Below, piece by piece: positions 46,529 through 59,700 of a stretch of DNA of 64,000 nucleotides; positions within the stretch are counted from its first letter, which is position 1, and every line of letters starts with the position of its first letter. A program made the translations under genes and the position numbers. Under the pieces are notes generated by a model, which was not told the origin of the DNA, did not search any database, and saw nothing but the letters and a program-made list of their open reading frames with translations. Origin of the DNA: Diphasiastrum complanatum (lineage: Eukaryota > Streptophyta > Lycopodiopsida > Lycopodiales > Lycopodiaceae); NCBI GenBank assembly GCA_029204225.1, contig MU832234.1, positions 1 through 64,000 of the forward strand. Direction: 5' to 3'.

Positions 46529-48170
46529 TTGGTTTCAGCACCAATCTTACGTCCACCCAATTGGTCCATCGAGTTTCATGTGCATACGGACGCATCTAAG
46601 TATGCAATTGGAGTAGTCTTAACCGAGCCAGGAGAACACAAAAAGAATTTTTTGATCCGATTTACAAGCCGACAGCTCAGTGATACAGAAATAAATTATT
46701 CAACCACAAAGCGGGAAGCACTGGCGATGATCTATGCGGTTAAGAAGCTTCGGCACTACCTGATGGCCACACACTTTGTTTTTTATACGGACCATCAACC
46801 TTTGCTCTATCTGGTTAACAAAACTTGCAACACAGGGAGAATTACTAGATGGCTACTTTTGTTATTGGAGTTTGATTTTTGGATAGTAGTCCGCAAGGGA
46901 AAACAACACTACATGACAAATCATGTGTGTAAGGGAAAGGAGGTTGCAATCCAACCCGACAATGAGCTGGCCGATGCTGCCTTATTTTACGTAGACACAG
47001 TACCGGAGTGGGCTGCCAACATAGTTGAATATCTAATGCGGGGCCAACCAAACAAATCACTACCAAAGGCGGATCAGTGGAAATTGATCTTGAAAGCTAG
47101 ACCTTATCAGCTGATTGCCGACCAATTGTACCGAAGAGGATTCTTCAGCGGTGTATTCTTCCTCATGAGGCCACCCAGATCATCTCGCTTTCACATGAAG
47201 GCATGGATAGAGGCCATTTTGCATCTGACATTACAGTTCGCAAGATCTTGCAATCAGGATGTTGGTGGCCAACAATTCATAAGGATACGGAGGAATACCT
47301 GAGGAAGTGCGATGTGTGCCAAAGGGCAAGGAGACCAACGAGATTGAATTATGACCTACTGCACCCGGTCTTAGCCCAAGCACCATTCAAAAAGTGGAGA
47401 TTGGATTACATTGGTCTGATTCACCCTGCAGCAAGAAGTACCCAGGCTCGATACATAATCATAGCCACCGACTATCTCACCAAGTGGGTCGAAGCCAAGG
47501 CAGTAAGAGTGGCTGATGCTAGGACCACTGCCAAGTTCCTCTATGCAAATATCATTGTGCGCTTTGGATGCCCAGTGGAAATAGTCAGTGATCGCGGGAG
47601 TCATTTCATCAATGAGACCATCAAGGTCCTGTTGGAGGAATTCTTTGTGATCCATAGGACCAGTACGCTTTATTATCCTCGCGGTAATGGACAGGCGAAA
47701 TCATCCAATAAGATCCTGTGTAGCGTGCTCACAAAAATAGTTGAAGCTAGCAGATCAGATTGGGAACACAAGTTGCATGCTGCTATGTGGGCATTTAGGA
47801 CAACATATAAGGAAAGCACTGATCAAACACCTTTCCAGTTGGTATATGGTCAGGATGTTGTAATGCCAATAGAGTTTTTAGTCCCTTCATTAAAGATTGC
47901 CACAACGCAATGCCTTGATGAATCCAAATATCTACAATTATGCCATGAAGCTCTACATAAGCTTTGTGAAACACGATTACTACCTGTGCATGCACTGGCA
48001 ACTGAAAAGAAAAGACGCAAAGCATGGCATGATCGTAGGTTACAAAAGAAGGATCTTCGTTTCGGAGATCTAGTTCTGAATCAGATGTATAAAACCAAGG
48101 CGATCAAGGGAAAATTAACATTCACAGGTGAAGGTCCTTATCAGATCATCCTCATTTGCTATTCACTACT
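46529..48170 (+). pseudogene. Gypsy A RNase H and integrase
   Basis: RNase H: HVHTDASKYAIGVVLTEPGE, REALAMIYAVKKLRHYL and FYTDHQPLLYL. Frames switch at about 47203, then integrase: the HHCC zinc finger (GHFASDITVRKILQ ... CDVCQRA), first Asp in RLDYIGL, second Asp in VSDRGSHF. The third catalytic residue (normally Glu in NGQAES) is Lys in NGQAKSSNK, so the DDE triad is lost. It ends at GEGPYQI with no chromodomain. Confidence 0.9.
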
Positions 48171-48239
48171 TGCTAATGTTCTTCTTTGTGTTTTTTCATT
48201 GCTTTCTATTATCATGCTTATTGGTGGCCATAGTTAATG

Positions 48240-49073
48240 TTTTTCCATTAGCAAGCATAAGGAACATTTGAGCTAACCTCCACTCTCACTCCCACTCTCT
48301 ACCTCTCTCTTTCTCTCTTCTCCTCTCAATCTCTTCTATTGTTCCCTTCCCAACAGTCATGATGAAGGTAGTTTAGGGGAGTAGGGTTAGGGATGTGTAG
48401 TGTTAATGGTGGTAGAGTTAGGGAAAAAGTAGGGAACTAACTAAAAGTAGCATCTATTCATAGTTAGGCACCTATCCAGTGATCTAACCCTTGTTGACAG
48501 GCGAGAGGGCTACTATTACACAAGATCTTCGACCCTACAGTAGAGAGAGAATGCAATCAATAGCTCTTGGGTAGAGAGAGAAATCAAGTAAACACTTAGA
48601 ATCAAAAACCTGATTGATCTCCAAGTTACTTAGAACAAAATGAGAAGTAGAATGAGACTAGTAGATCCACGAGGTAGTTCACCCTCAAAAACTATCAAAC
48701 CTCATTTCTATCGCCTCTTGATTCTATTGGACCAATGATGCATCCACCTCTTGATTCTATTGGATTATTTTCAAGCATAACTCAAATCCTATTGGATCAT
48801 TGATACTTCCAAATCTTAATTCTATTGGACCTCAGTGAACTTTGTTTTGTCACACATCCAATAACAACTTTACAACCTATCTAGCTAGAGATCTACGCCT
48901 TACACTACTTCGGCTCAATAGAGGCTTTACATGTGGATTTGACCAATTTGCCTTCTATGCCAATTTTGACCCTATCAATGTTCTACACCAAGATGCTTGA
49001 CATTGAAAAGTGTAACACCCCTACAACTAACATAGATAACCTTTTTGTATTTTTCACACTCCTAAAAAGTTAT
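48240..49073 (-). other. Region downstream of copia RNase H, possible 3' LTR
   Basis: On the minus strand, a G-rich run (TAGTTGTAGGGGTG) near 49025 resembles a polypurine tract and is followed by TGTTACACTTTTC, a plausible LTR start. A matching 5' LTR was not found because the element is cut at 52.1 kb. The left end holds a CT-rich stretch (about 48278-48345). Confidence 0.4.
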
Positions 49074-49385
49074 CTATTGAAGATTAAGCATTGATCTTGA
49101 TATTACTCGAAGATTAGATCTATGCTTGGTGAAGGCACTTTTGCTCAAGGGCTTGGTGAGTAGATCGACAATACAAGAGGATGTGTTGACATGATCCAAA
49201 TAGATTTCTCCTCCAATTAGCTTTTCCCTCACAAATTGGTGTGCCACTTCTATGTGCTTGCTCCTTGCATGAAATATGGGATTATTGGCAAGGGCTTGGG
49301 CTGAGATGTTGTCACATTTGATCATTGGTAGATCATCCCCCTTGATGCACTTCAGCTCCAATAACAATCTCTTGATCCAAAGCAC
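49074..49385 (-). pseudogene. Copia RNase H C-terminus
   Basis: This 103-codon frame has CDNISAQALANNPIFHARSK, HIEVAHQFVREK and LLTKPLSKSAF, the conserved end of copia RNase H. It is open to its natural-looking end. Confidence 0.88.
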
Positions 49386-50022
49386 CTCTTTGGTAGTTGT
49401 GGTGAGTGCTTTGTACTCGGCCTCACATGATGAAAAAGATATAGTATCTTGCTTTTTGGGCCAAGATTGCCTCCAAGAAATATGGTGTATGCACTTATGG
49501 ACTTTCGATCCATCTTATCACTTGCAAATTCCGACCATAGTCAAAAGATGAAGATATATATCTTAGAATCCTCTTGGCCATCTTCCAATGATAGATCTTT
49601 GGATCTTGCATAAATTGGCTCAACTTGTGTACACAAAAGCTCAAGTCGGGCCTAGTGATGGCAAGCCAAATTAGAGCCTATAAGACTCCTAAAAAGTGTG
49701 ATGTCCTCGAAGGATCTTTCATCACCTTTATGAGCAGATCCTTTAGCACATAATCTTGCCTTGTACTTGTTGATGGTGCCATCATGATTGTATTTGATTC
49801 GAAATACCCACTTTCATCCAATCACATGCTTGTTGGATGGTGGATCCACAAGCTCCCAAGTCACTTGTCGGTGATCAATGCATCATACTCTTGCTTCATG
49901 ACATCATACCACTCCTTGGTATTGAGTGCCTCTTGAACATTCTTTGGCTCTTCATGAGAAACAAAGAAGGCATAATTAGTGGAATCAAGATCCACTTATT
50001 TGCCTTTATCAACATATGAGAG

Positions 50023-51215
<1,193 letters not shown>

Positions 51216-51346
51216 TGAATTTCACATCAAGGCCATTATCAAGCAATTGGCCCAACACTAATAAGATTCTTTGTAAGCTTAGGTACAAAAAAAACTTTAG
51301 TGATAGACTCGAACTTTAGAAGATGCAAGCTTCAAGAAAATATACC

Positions 51347-51994
51347 CTATTCCTTCAGTTGGACATTCATAATAATTGCAGTGTATATTGATTTCTTGGC
51401 TCCATCATAAGGTGCAATAGATGAGAAAGAGTCCTTGGAGCTACACATATGTGAAGAAGCTCCACTATCAATATACCATAATCCATCCTTCTTGAAAGGA
51501 GAGGATGAAAAGCTAGAGACCATAAGAGATCTCTCTCCGTCACTTGCAATAGTGTCTTCTTTCTCATTGGAGATGTTGGCTTGCTTGAGTTGATTCTTCT
51601 TCTTGAAGCAATTGGTGGCATAATGGCCTTTCTTGCCACAATAAAAGCACTTGATCCTCTTCTTCTTGAGCTTAGATATAGAAGCACCAGAGGAATCATC
51701 TTCCTCCTCATCTTTGTCTTTGGCTTCGGCTTTGTCCTTGCTTGAGGATTGTTGATATTGGTTCTTGCTCCTACCTTTGTGCTTGTCCTTGACAAATAAA
51801 GCTTTGCCATCATTATGATTGAGTGATAGCTTGTCCATCCTCAAGAGTTTGTACTCTTGTCTTGATTCTTCAAAAAAAAGAAAACTTTGAAGGGCCTCCA
51901 AACTTGGTAGCTCCTCCAATCGATGTCGTATCGAAACTGCTGCAGCAGATGTGGATATTATCCCATCTTCTACAGACATTGACACACCCATCAT
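51347..51994 (-). pseudogene. Copia gag and protease
   Basis: This 215-codon frame has helical gag remnants (LEALQSFLFFEESRQEYKLL), a Lys/Asp/Ser-rich linker, one CCHC zinc knuckle (CX2CX4HX4C) at about residues 116-129 and the protease active site WYIDSGASSHMC at about 172-183. Gag upstream of this is truncated near 52.0 kb. Confidence 0.88.
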
Positions 51995-52169
51995 CCCACT
52001 TATGATGACTGACCCGATTCCTATAGCTTGTTGCAGAACCTAGCGTCTCTACCACCCATGTTTCGGAAGAAGGTATTCTTTCCATAGATGATGTAGAAAT
52101 GACGAATGAACATGTACTCCTCTATTTAGATGCCCAACTCATCCACCAAAATCAATTTCTAAGGAGATC

Positions 52170-54017
52170 AAAACTCCAGGACCGTTGGCTCATGTCCTAA
52201 ACCCTGATAAATGTCAAATATGGGTCACCCATGGGGTTGTACTCGGGCATATAATATCAAAGGACGGTATTTCTACCGACCCGTCAAAAATCAAGGTTAT
52301 CGTGGACATGCCCCTACCTGCAACAGTGAAGGAAGTATATGTCTTCCTCGGCATACCAACTATTATCGCATCTTTATAATCGACTATGCCGGCAAGGCAC
52401 ACCTCATTTATTTACTTGTGGTAGATCCTCGTTGGACCGAAGAACGAATTAAGGCCTTTGAGGAGTTGAAAATAGCCCTCACGACGACTCCCATACTCCG
52501 CTCGCTAGATTACACAAAAGAGTTCCTTGTGCATACTGACGCAAGTAAGTATGCCATTGGAGGTCTTCTTGCACAACCGGACGAGCATGACAAAGACTTT
52601 CCCATACGCTTCTTAAGCCGGCAACTCGTGCCTGCTAAAGTAGACTATACAACTATTGAGAGAGAAGCATTGGTGATGGTCTACACTGTACAACAACTAA
52701 GACATTATTTATTAGGCCAGACCTTTGCTTTCTACACAGACCATCAAGCACTTCTATATATCGTTAATAAGTCCTGTAAGACGGGATGAATAGCTCGATG
52801 GCTACTGATTTTGGAGGATTTAATTTTCATGTAGTCGTTTGGAAAGGGACCCAACATTTCATGGCGGATCACCTTTCCAGACTACCAAGTGCTGAAAAAG
52901 CAACTGCACCAGTCAACGATGATCTTTCTAATGCGTGCCTTTTTCAGATCGATGCTACACCCTTATGGGCTGAGGAGATCACTCAGTTCCTCACAACAAG
53001 CCGACTAAAAGAAGGCCTGAGTACAACGGAAAAAAGAACTTTTTAATAAAAGCAGCGCCCTTTCAGTTAATTGCAGGACAACTTTTCAAAAGGGGCGTTG
53101 ACGGCATTATTCGACGATGTGCTTATGAATCTGAGATACGACCGATAATATCTCAGGCTCATAAGGGCATTGGAGGTGGCCACTTTTCTGCTGAAGCCAC
53201 AGCGAAGATTATCCTTCGAGCAGGATTGTGGTGGCCATCTTTGTTTAAGGACACGTTTGCTGTCATTAAAGCGTGTGATGTTTGTCAACGAGCAAAGAAA
53301 AATACCAAAGTAGACTTCACGCCACTGACTCCCATTATAGAAGGCGAAGCCTTCCATAAGTGGGAGATTGACTTTGTTGGACCAATTAGTCCAGCAACAA
53401 AACATACCCAAGCTCGGTACATCCTCATAGCCACAGATTACGCCACTAAGTGGGTGGAGGCTCGAGCAATGAAGGATGCCAACGCAAAACAGTTGCACGT
53501 TTTCTTTACGAAAACATTATTACCCATTTTGGCTGTCCCATAGAGCTTGTTAGTGATTGCGGCACACATTTTTTAAATGTTGTCGTTGATAATCTCCTAC
53601 GCCATCACCTTGTCGTTCACAGAAAAAGTACATCGTACTATCCTAGGTGTAATGGCCAGGCTGAATCAACTAACAAGACGATCTGTAAAATTTTAACCAA
53701 GATAGTTGAAACCAGTCACTCTGATTGGGAATTTTTTTTTTTCTTTCTCAGCTATCTGGGCTTACTGCACCACCCCGAAGAAAGCCACTGGGTGGATTAC
53801 ACCTTTCCACTTAGTATATGGTCAAGAAGCGGTAATGCCCGTAGAATTCTTAGTACCTTCGCTAAGAGTTACGGAAACTTTTTCAACAGATCTCTGTGAA
53901 AAGGCTTCAATAGAACAACAAATCAAAACCAGGCTATTTACGTTAGCCCAGTTATGCGAGACAAGACTAATATCTTATCACGCACAAGATGTACATGGTT
54001 ACATGGAAACCATATAA
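52170..54017 (+). mobile_element. Ty3/gypsy retrotransposon remnant B
   Basis: It starts inside RT (NPDKCQIWVTHGVVLGHIIS, DGISTDPSKI), then RNase H (VHTDASKYAIGGLLAQPDEH, FYTDHQALLYIVNKSCKTG), and integrase with zinc finger (CDVCQRAKKN), first Asp in IDFVGPI, second in VSDCGTHF and third as Glu in NGQAESTNK. All three catalytic residues are present but frames break at 52787 (TGA), near 53500 and at a T11 run at 53731. It is clearly related to remnant A but not the same copy. Both ends are truncated and no LTR was found. Confidence 0.87.
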
Positions 54018-56290
54018 CTTGCCATTAGGTATAAATAAGGTGTAAGTTTACTATAAGCACTACTAATTCTTGATGATTCATGGCAAGATATTGATTTATT
54101 GTAGGTTTCTCTAGGTTCAGACAAGGACACTAAATGACAAAGACATATTTTGCAAGCAAGATAATCTTTTTCATGTAGAAAAATATTAAAGGCTCTTGAA
54201 GCGACACATTTGTATGTGAGGAATAGTATTGTACATCATGAGATTCCAAGATCTATTATCTCATATATACATGTAGTATTTCCTAAACTTTTTTGCTGAG
54301 ATGCATTTGATATATTGGAGACTAATTCAAGTTTTTGTTTAGCTTATCATTAAGGTCGATGGTCAGTGAAAAAATATATTTTGTAATGGTATGGTTTTTA
54401 TACAGTAATATAATTCAATGATGGAAGACTAGATTATGATTGTCTTGTTCTCTTCTTGCTTTTAGCTTTACTTCATTGTTATTGCTATAAGTTTGGGGTT
54501 TGTGGCACATGACATTTTCATAGCTAGAACTCCCCATTGCCAAAAGTTAGGATGAAACAAAATTAGATTTTATATTAACTCATTGAAAACTTGCTTTCCC
54601 TTAGTTAGCAATTTGAGGGACTAAAGAGGAAGTCTCTATGAAAAATATGCAAAATTTAGCTTGATCATTTTACAATTTGATGTACATATGTAAATCACAC
54701 ATGTGTGGAGCATGTTCCCACGTGTGATTAGTAGGCCTATTTGCATTAGCTAATTCATGTCCTAGAATAACTTGTTTTACAAAGCAATGTGAAAGTAGGC
54801 AAAAGCTAGTCAAGTAGAATCATGCCATGTCCTCATGAGGTTGGGCCTCAATCTCCTCATGACTGACATAAATCAAAATGCATGATTAGGATAGACAATT
54901 AGACATCCATCTCGAGTCTTAAGAGGTGTTAATAAACGTCATGAAGTGTAAAAGTGCGAATTGGCAAGTAGTGCACCATAGGTCAAATTCATCATCACAT
55001 TGACTTTTGGGGTCCAATCAAAATATGAGGTGCAAATCATGGATCCAATCATGTTTAGGGGTGACTACATGCCTTATTGAGTAGGAGCTTTAGCTAACAC
55101 TATATGGATGTGGAGTCTCATTGTACTTGTAACAATTTTGAGAGTTAATCAAGTTTTTGACTAGCACACTCTTGTACTTTCTCTCTCTATGCGAGACCTC
55201 ACTTGGTTTCTCTACCCAAGAGCAAGTGCTTGTTTGGCTCTTCCATAATGAAATTTACTTAGTTTTTTCGAGGATATTCCTGAAACTTGCTTGAATTTGG
55301 ATGATGATTGCTTTTTGTGTACAAGAGCTCTTGCCTAGATCCAAATTGTGTTAGATAGCTCTTGAAAATCTAAGTTGATCAAGAGTAGTTTGGTAGTGTG
55401 CAACCTCTCATGCATGTAGGTTGTGGATGATCTATTCAAGGTCCCCAAAACTCACTTTTTTGACATGGTACATGCTTGAAGGTAGATCATCATGAAACAA
55501 AATCTAGATTCGTGAGTGTTCTTGGATCTCAATTGTCATCTAGCTTTAAATTGGTCAATGATAGCTATATTTGATTGATTTCTTGGATCAATAGTAAGCA
55601 TTTGTTGTGTGTATAGTGTAGGCCATGCCATGAGTTACATCCACTTTGGAAATTTGTAGCAATCACATTGTACAAATAGGAGAACGCCCTAATTCTACGT
55701 ATTAACACTTTTGATTGTTTCATTCGGATATACCTCTTCACTCCACGTTCAAGTTTACTTGCCAAATGCATGGAGACTACATCGATCTTTCTTTTGTCTT
55801 CATCACATCCTTGCCTATTAGATTCAAACCCTAGGTTTTAAAAAAAAAAAACCACTAGGATAGGTAACTTTCTCCTAATGTAGCCAATCAGTCTCCTATT
55901 TTCATGATCTCAACCAAGGTGTGTATTACAATTGGGTAGGTGATTTCTTGAATCTTTCATGCCAAGAAGTGCTAATTTTGGGAACAACATAGACTTCGAT
56001 TCATGTTGTTGTTTAGATTATGCAAGAACGAAGAATATCAAAAGCCTTTGGCAGAAAAAATATGAGTGGTACATAACTCATTTGAGTTATAGTTCCAAGA
56101 AAAGTCAATAATTAGAGACATGAGTTTTCCAAAAGTTCTTGTATGATACATGCTAGTTGCAAAAGTGATTCGTGAAGAGTGAGGTACCCTAAATTTTGAG
56201 CTAATGAGGATGATGCTTTCACACACACGACATCGATAAATATAAGCATTTAATGTCTTGGTATTATGTTTTTAGATGAGATTGAATACA
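54018..56290. other. AT-rich sequence, possible LTR patch
   Basis: No gene is seen. CTACCCAAGAGCAAGTGCTT near 55215 resembles, in inverse orientation, CTCTTGGGTAGAGAG near 48565-48585, so a fragment of the same LTR family may be present. No boundaries were found. Confidence 0.35.
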
Positions 56291-56292
56291 AA

Positions 56293-56312
56293 AGCGCGCG
56301 TGCGCGTGCGCG

Positions 56313-56346
<34 letters not shown>
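56293..56346. repeat. Alternating (CG/TG)n-(CA)n tract, potential Z-DNA
   Basis: About 50 bp of strict purine-pyrimidine alternation: GCGCGCGTGCGCGTGCGCGC and on, followed by a CA run. Such tracts can adopt left-handed DNA under supercoiling. Confidence 0.9.
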
Positions 56347-56710
56347 TAATGTCTATTTTGTTTGATTATTTAAGCATACTAATATGTAACAACTTGGACA
56401 CCCAATATAACTAGCATCAAAACTTTAAGAAGATTATCAATGAATTAAAAAACTCAAATTACATGAATATGTGTTTGTGGCTTACGAGGCACTCCTTGTT
56501 TCTTCATAAAATTAAATCGCGAGCTTTTTATAAATGAATAAACACAATCCAAAAAGATGAAATAAATTAAACTTTTACCTTATTGTGATGAACATAAAAA
56601 GGTGAATCTTGACTGAGTCATTTTGCATAGGCCATGAATTGTAAGTGAAAATTGAAAGACTAATAATAATCATAAAAACAAACTAGTTCCTATGATTTTA
56701 ATAAAAAACC

Positions 56711-59700
56711 TCATTCACCATTGTCTTCTTCAACATCTTCTTCTTCGCCTTCTTCGTCATTTTCCTTGGACACATTATCTCTTTCTTGAACATCGTTTGT
56801 TTCATTGGGAACCTTTTGTTCTTTAGCTACCTTCATAACATCCATAAGTTCTTTTTCCTTATTCATCATCTTTGACAATTCTTCAAAGAGAGCTTTGACT
56901 TCTAGCTCTGCAACCATTGATTCCAACTCTACATCTGCAACAACCTGTATATTTACAATATGTTCATGAATGATATAAAACAACAAAATTTTAGTGCAAT
57001 ATAGATTGTCAAGTCTTCTAATCGACCAAGTTTTAGAAGTTATCTTGTACTAGTACATTATCATATCGTCAATGGTTTCAATATCAAAAAACTAGAATTT
57101 GATAGATAATTTGTCTTTGTTAAGATTTTATGGACTTTGTTGACAAATAGCAAGAAACTCTGACTAAGACATGATGTAAATTTCAAGACAAATCAAGCTA
57201 TAGTTGGCATCACCATTTAAGAGTTTAATCATTTATGTTTGAGAACAAATGGGTGCTACCATTATTAGTCTTTGCTTCACATGAGCTCTTCTAAACTTTC
57301 TTGGGTCCTATTAATTTATTTCTCACATTTGGATAGATTGAAAATAGATTGTGCAATATAAGAGAGTAGAATGATGGAAATGTCTCAAAATTGCCCTATA
57401 ATGTAGAGAGCCAATTGCAATTGATAATGGATTAAGTTAGTGGAGTATTTCTTGTAACGCCACAATTATTGTACAAGTTTATTTTATCCTCTACAACTGC
57501 TACCAAAGTGGACTTAAGGTGCTCCATATGCCAATGGTAATATTGGAAATTTTCTTCTGAGTCCAAGCTTTTGCATAGAAACATTTCATAAAAAAAAGGG
57601 AGTGCATGTGTCATTGCTATGGGACAAGGTGTTGCAATAGTACACTAGTAGTAGTATACAGTGCAAAAATGGATGCTCTTCCTAATTTAGTAGTAGATGT
57701 TTCTATGAAGATTGGCTTGAAGGTGATCAAATTTAGGATAAAGACACATCTCGATGGAGCTCTACTTAATATGAGTTTATTTGTGTTCCTTGTTGAAATT
57801 GATTTATAATATATTATTTGATGAGCTTGGGTCAAGAAAATCAAGAACAAAACTTATAAAAAGGGAGTAGAGGAGTGAAAGTAGTTAGTTCACTAAAACT
57901 AAAGCATCAAAAGCAACATTTTGCCCAAGAATGAGATTGCAGTGTGGTTGAGTTTTAAATAGAAGTAGTACAGATTATATCAAAAAAGAAAGGGCATTTG
58001 CAATGACAACGACTTTGACTAAGGTAAGTGAAAATTTTACATAATGTAAAAGTTTGATATATGATGACAAAAGATTGTGCTTATCATTTACTTACATGAA
58101 TTGTAGATTGTGAAGGATGCAAATTTTGATCACTTAATGTTGCTTTGCTTACTAATCTTTGCAAGCATATATAAGCCAAAATATTCTAGAGTAAAAGTTA
58201 ACTTGTCATATTTACCTCACCATTCACATTTAGAATGCTTCTATAAAGAGAAGGCATATGTATGACAATAGGAAGTTTTCCTCACGTGAATAACCTAAAA
58301 GAGCAATGTAATGCCCATGATAAATTCAGATACATTTTTGTAGTAAACTTTCTAATGCTCTATAGGTGGTAATAACCATGATCCATATGTGAATGTATAT
58401 GAGTGCAATAACAACGGACAACAAAAGGATATTAGTCACAACAAATGAATACAACTATAGCAAGAGGGAGCATTTGGAAAGGTATGGTTTGGCAAGCATG
58501 GTATTACATTGCTGCATGGACTTTTCTATTACAAAGGATATCTCAAGTACATGAAAAACCCTAATTCTACGGAACTTTAAAGAAAGATTAGCTACAAGGA
58601 AACACAATTTTACATAATGGGAGAATGGAAATTGGATAATAAAATGGTCAAATAGAAAGCTATTCCATATGTGAGAGTATGGTGAGATTGAACATTAATA
58701 TTTTCAAATCATCTTGAGAGAATTTCAAAAAGATAAAAGATTTGACATCTGAACTTCTAATGTACTATGAGATAAGAATTCTCTAAGAACTTTGATAATC
58801 TTTCTATGACATTAGATACACCTTTGAAGTGAAGGTGATCCATGAAAGTTTCAAGTGGCAAGGTTCGATATATACAAATTTGAAAAAGCACTAGCATGAA
58901 GCTAATCTAAAGTTGATGATCATGTCTTGATCATGTCTAAGGTTTGGATAGCACGTAGTCTCACAAAAAAAAAAGTTTTCTATCTAGTTGGGATAGCTAT
59001 CCCTAACTAAAGAAAAAAACCCTCCTATTAAGCTCTTTGCCCCACTCTACTAACCCTAGGCATTTGCTTATCCATTATATATCTATCACATGCATTTTGA
59101 ATTCGTTACCTTTTGTGATTGTGAAGTCATGAATATCAATTGTAAACGACAAAGTCAGTGACTTGTGGAGACAATTGTAAATTGTATGAAAAAATGGGTC
59201 ATAGTTGTGAGTGACAATTTTTGAAATGGCAAAGTGGTATTGGGTCTCACTTAGATCGACTCACTTCCTGAAATGTAGGTGTTGACTAGTCCAAGGTCAC
59301 GTGTCATATGTTGATTTGGACTTATGACCTAATTCATGAGTGACATGTGGTTAGATGGTTTTAGCAACCCACATGCATATGCGCCAAGGATCTACCAAGA
59401 GGGGTATGGAGGCTTTAGGATGAGTCAGAGTTAAAGCGTGCTGATTAGTGTGAGCCTTGTGCAAACATTCTATATCTTATTCCTATGTAGCTAGGTTGGG
59501 AGGAGACTCGTAGTAGAGCTCTCATAGTTTATGGCCGATATATGTAATCCTTTTTGAGATTAATAAAAAGACAAGCTTTTGTTTTAAGTAAATCTTCCGT
59601 TTTACTTAGGGTCTTAGAGCTTGTGTGCAACCTTTGGTATAAGAGCGGAATGATTTTTTGGATATGGAGGCAATTAGCCTACCGGATGTCCCTATGCCTA

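Larger units (their letters stand above)
44110..48170 (+). mobile_element. Ty3/gypsy retrotransposon remnant A
   Basis: The order on the plus strand is protease (44142-44918), spacer frames (44946-45854), RT fragments (45995-46470), RNase H and linker (46529-47190) and integrase (47203-48150), which is the Ty3/gypsy order. No chromodomain follows integrase, and the sequence style (HTEWVSPINIVPKKNGK, ARYIIIATDYLTKWVEAKAV) is that of non-chromovirus plant gypsy lineages. The RT catalytic core is deleted and several stops separate the frames, so it is inactive. Confidence 0.85.
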
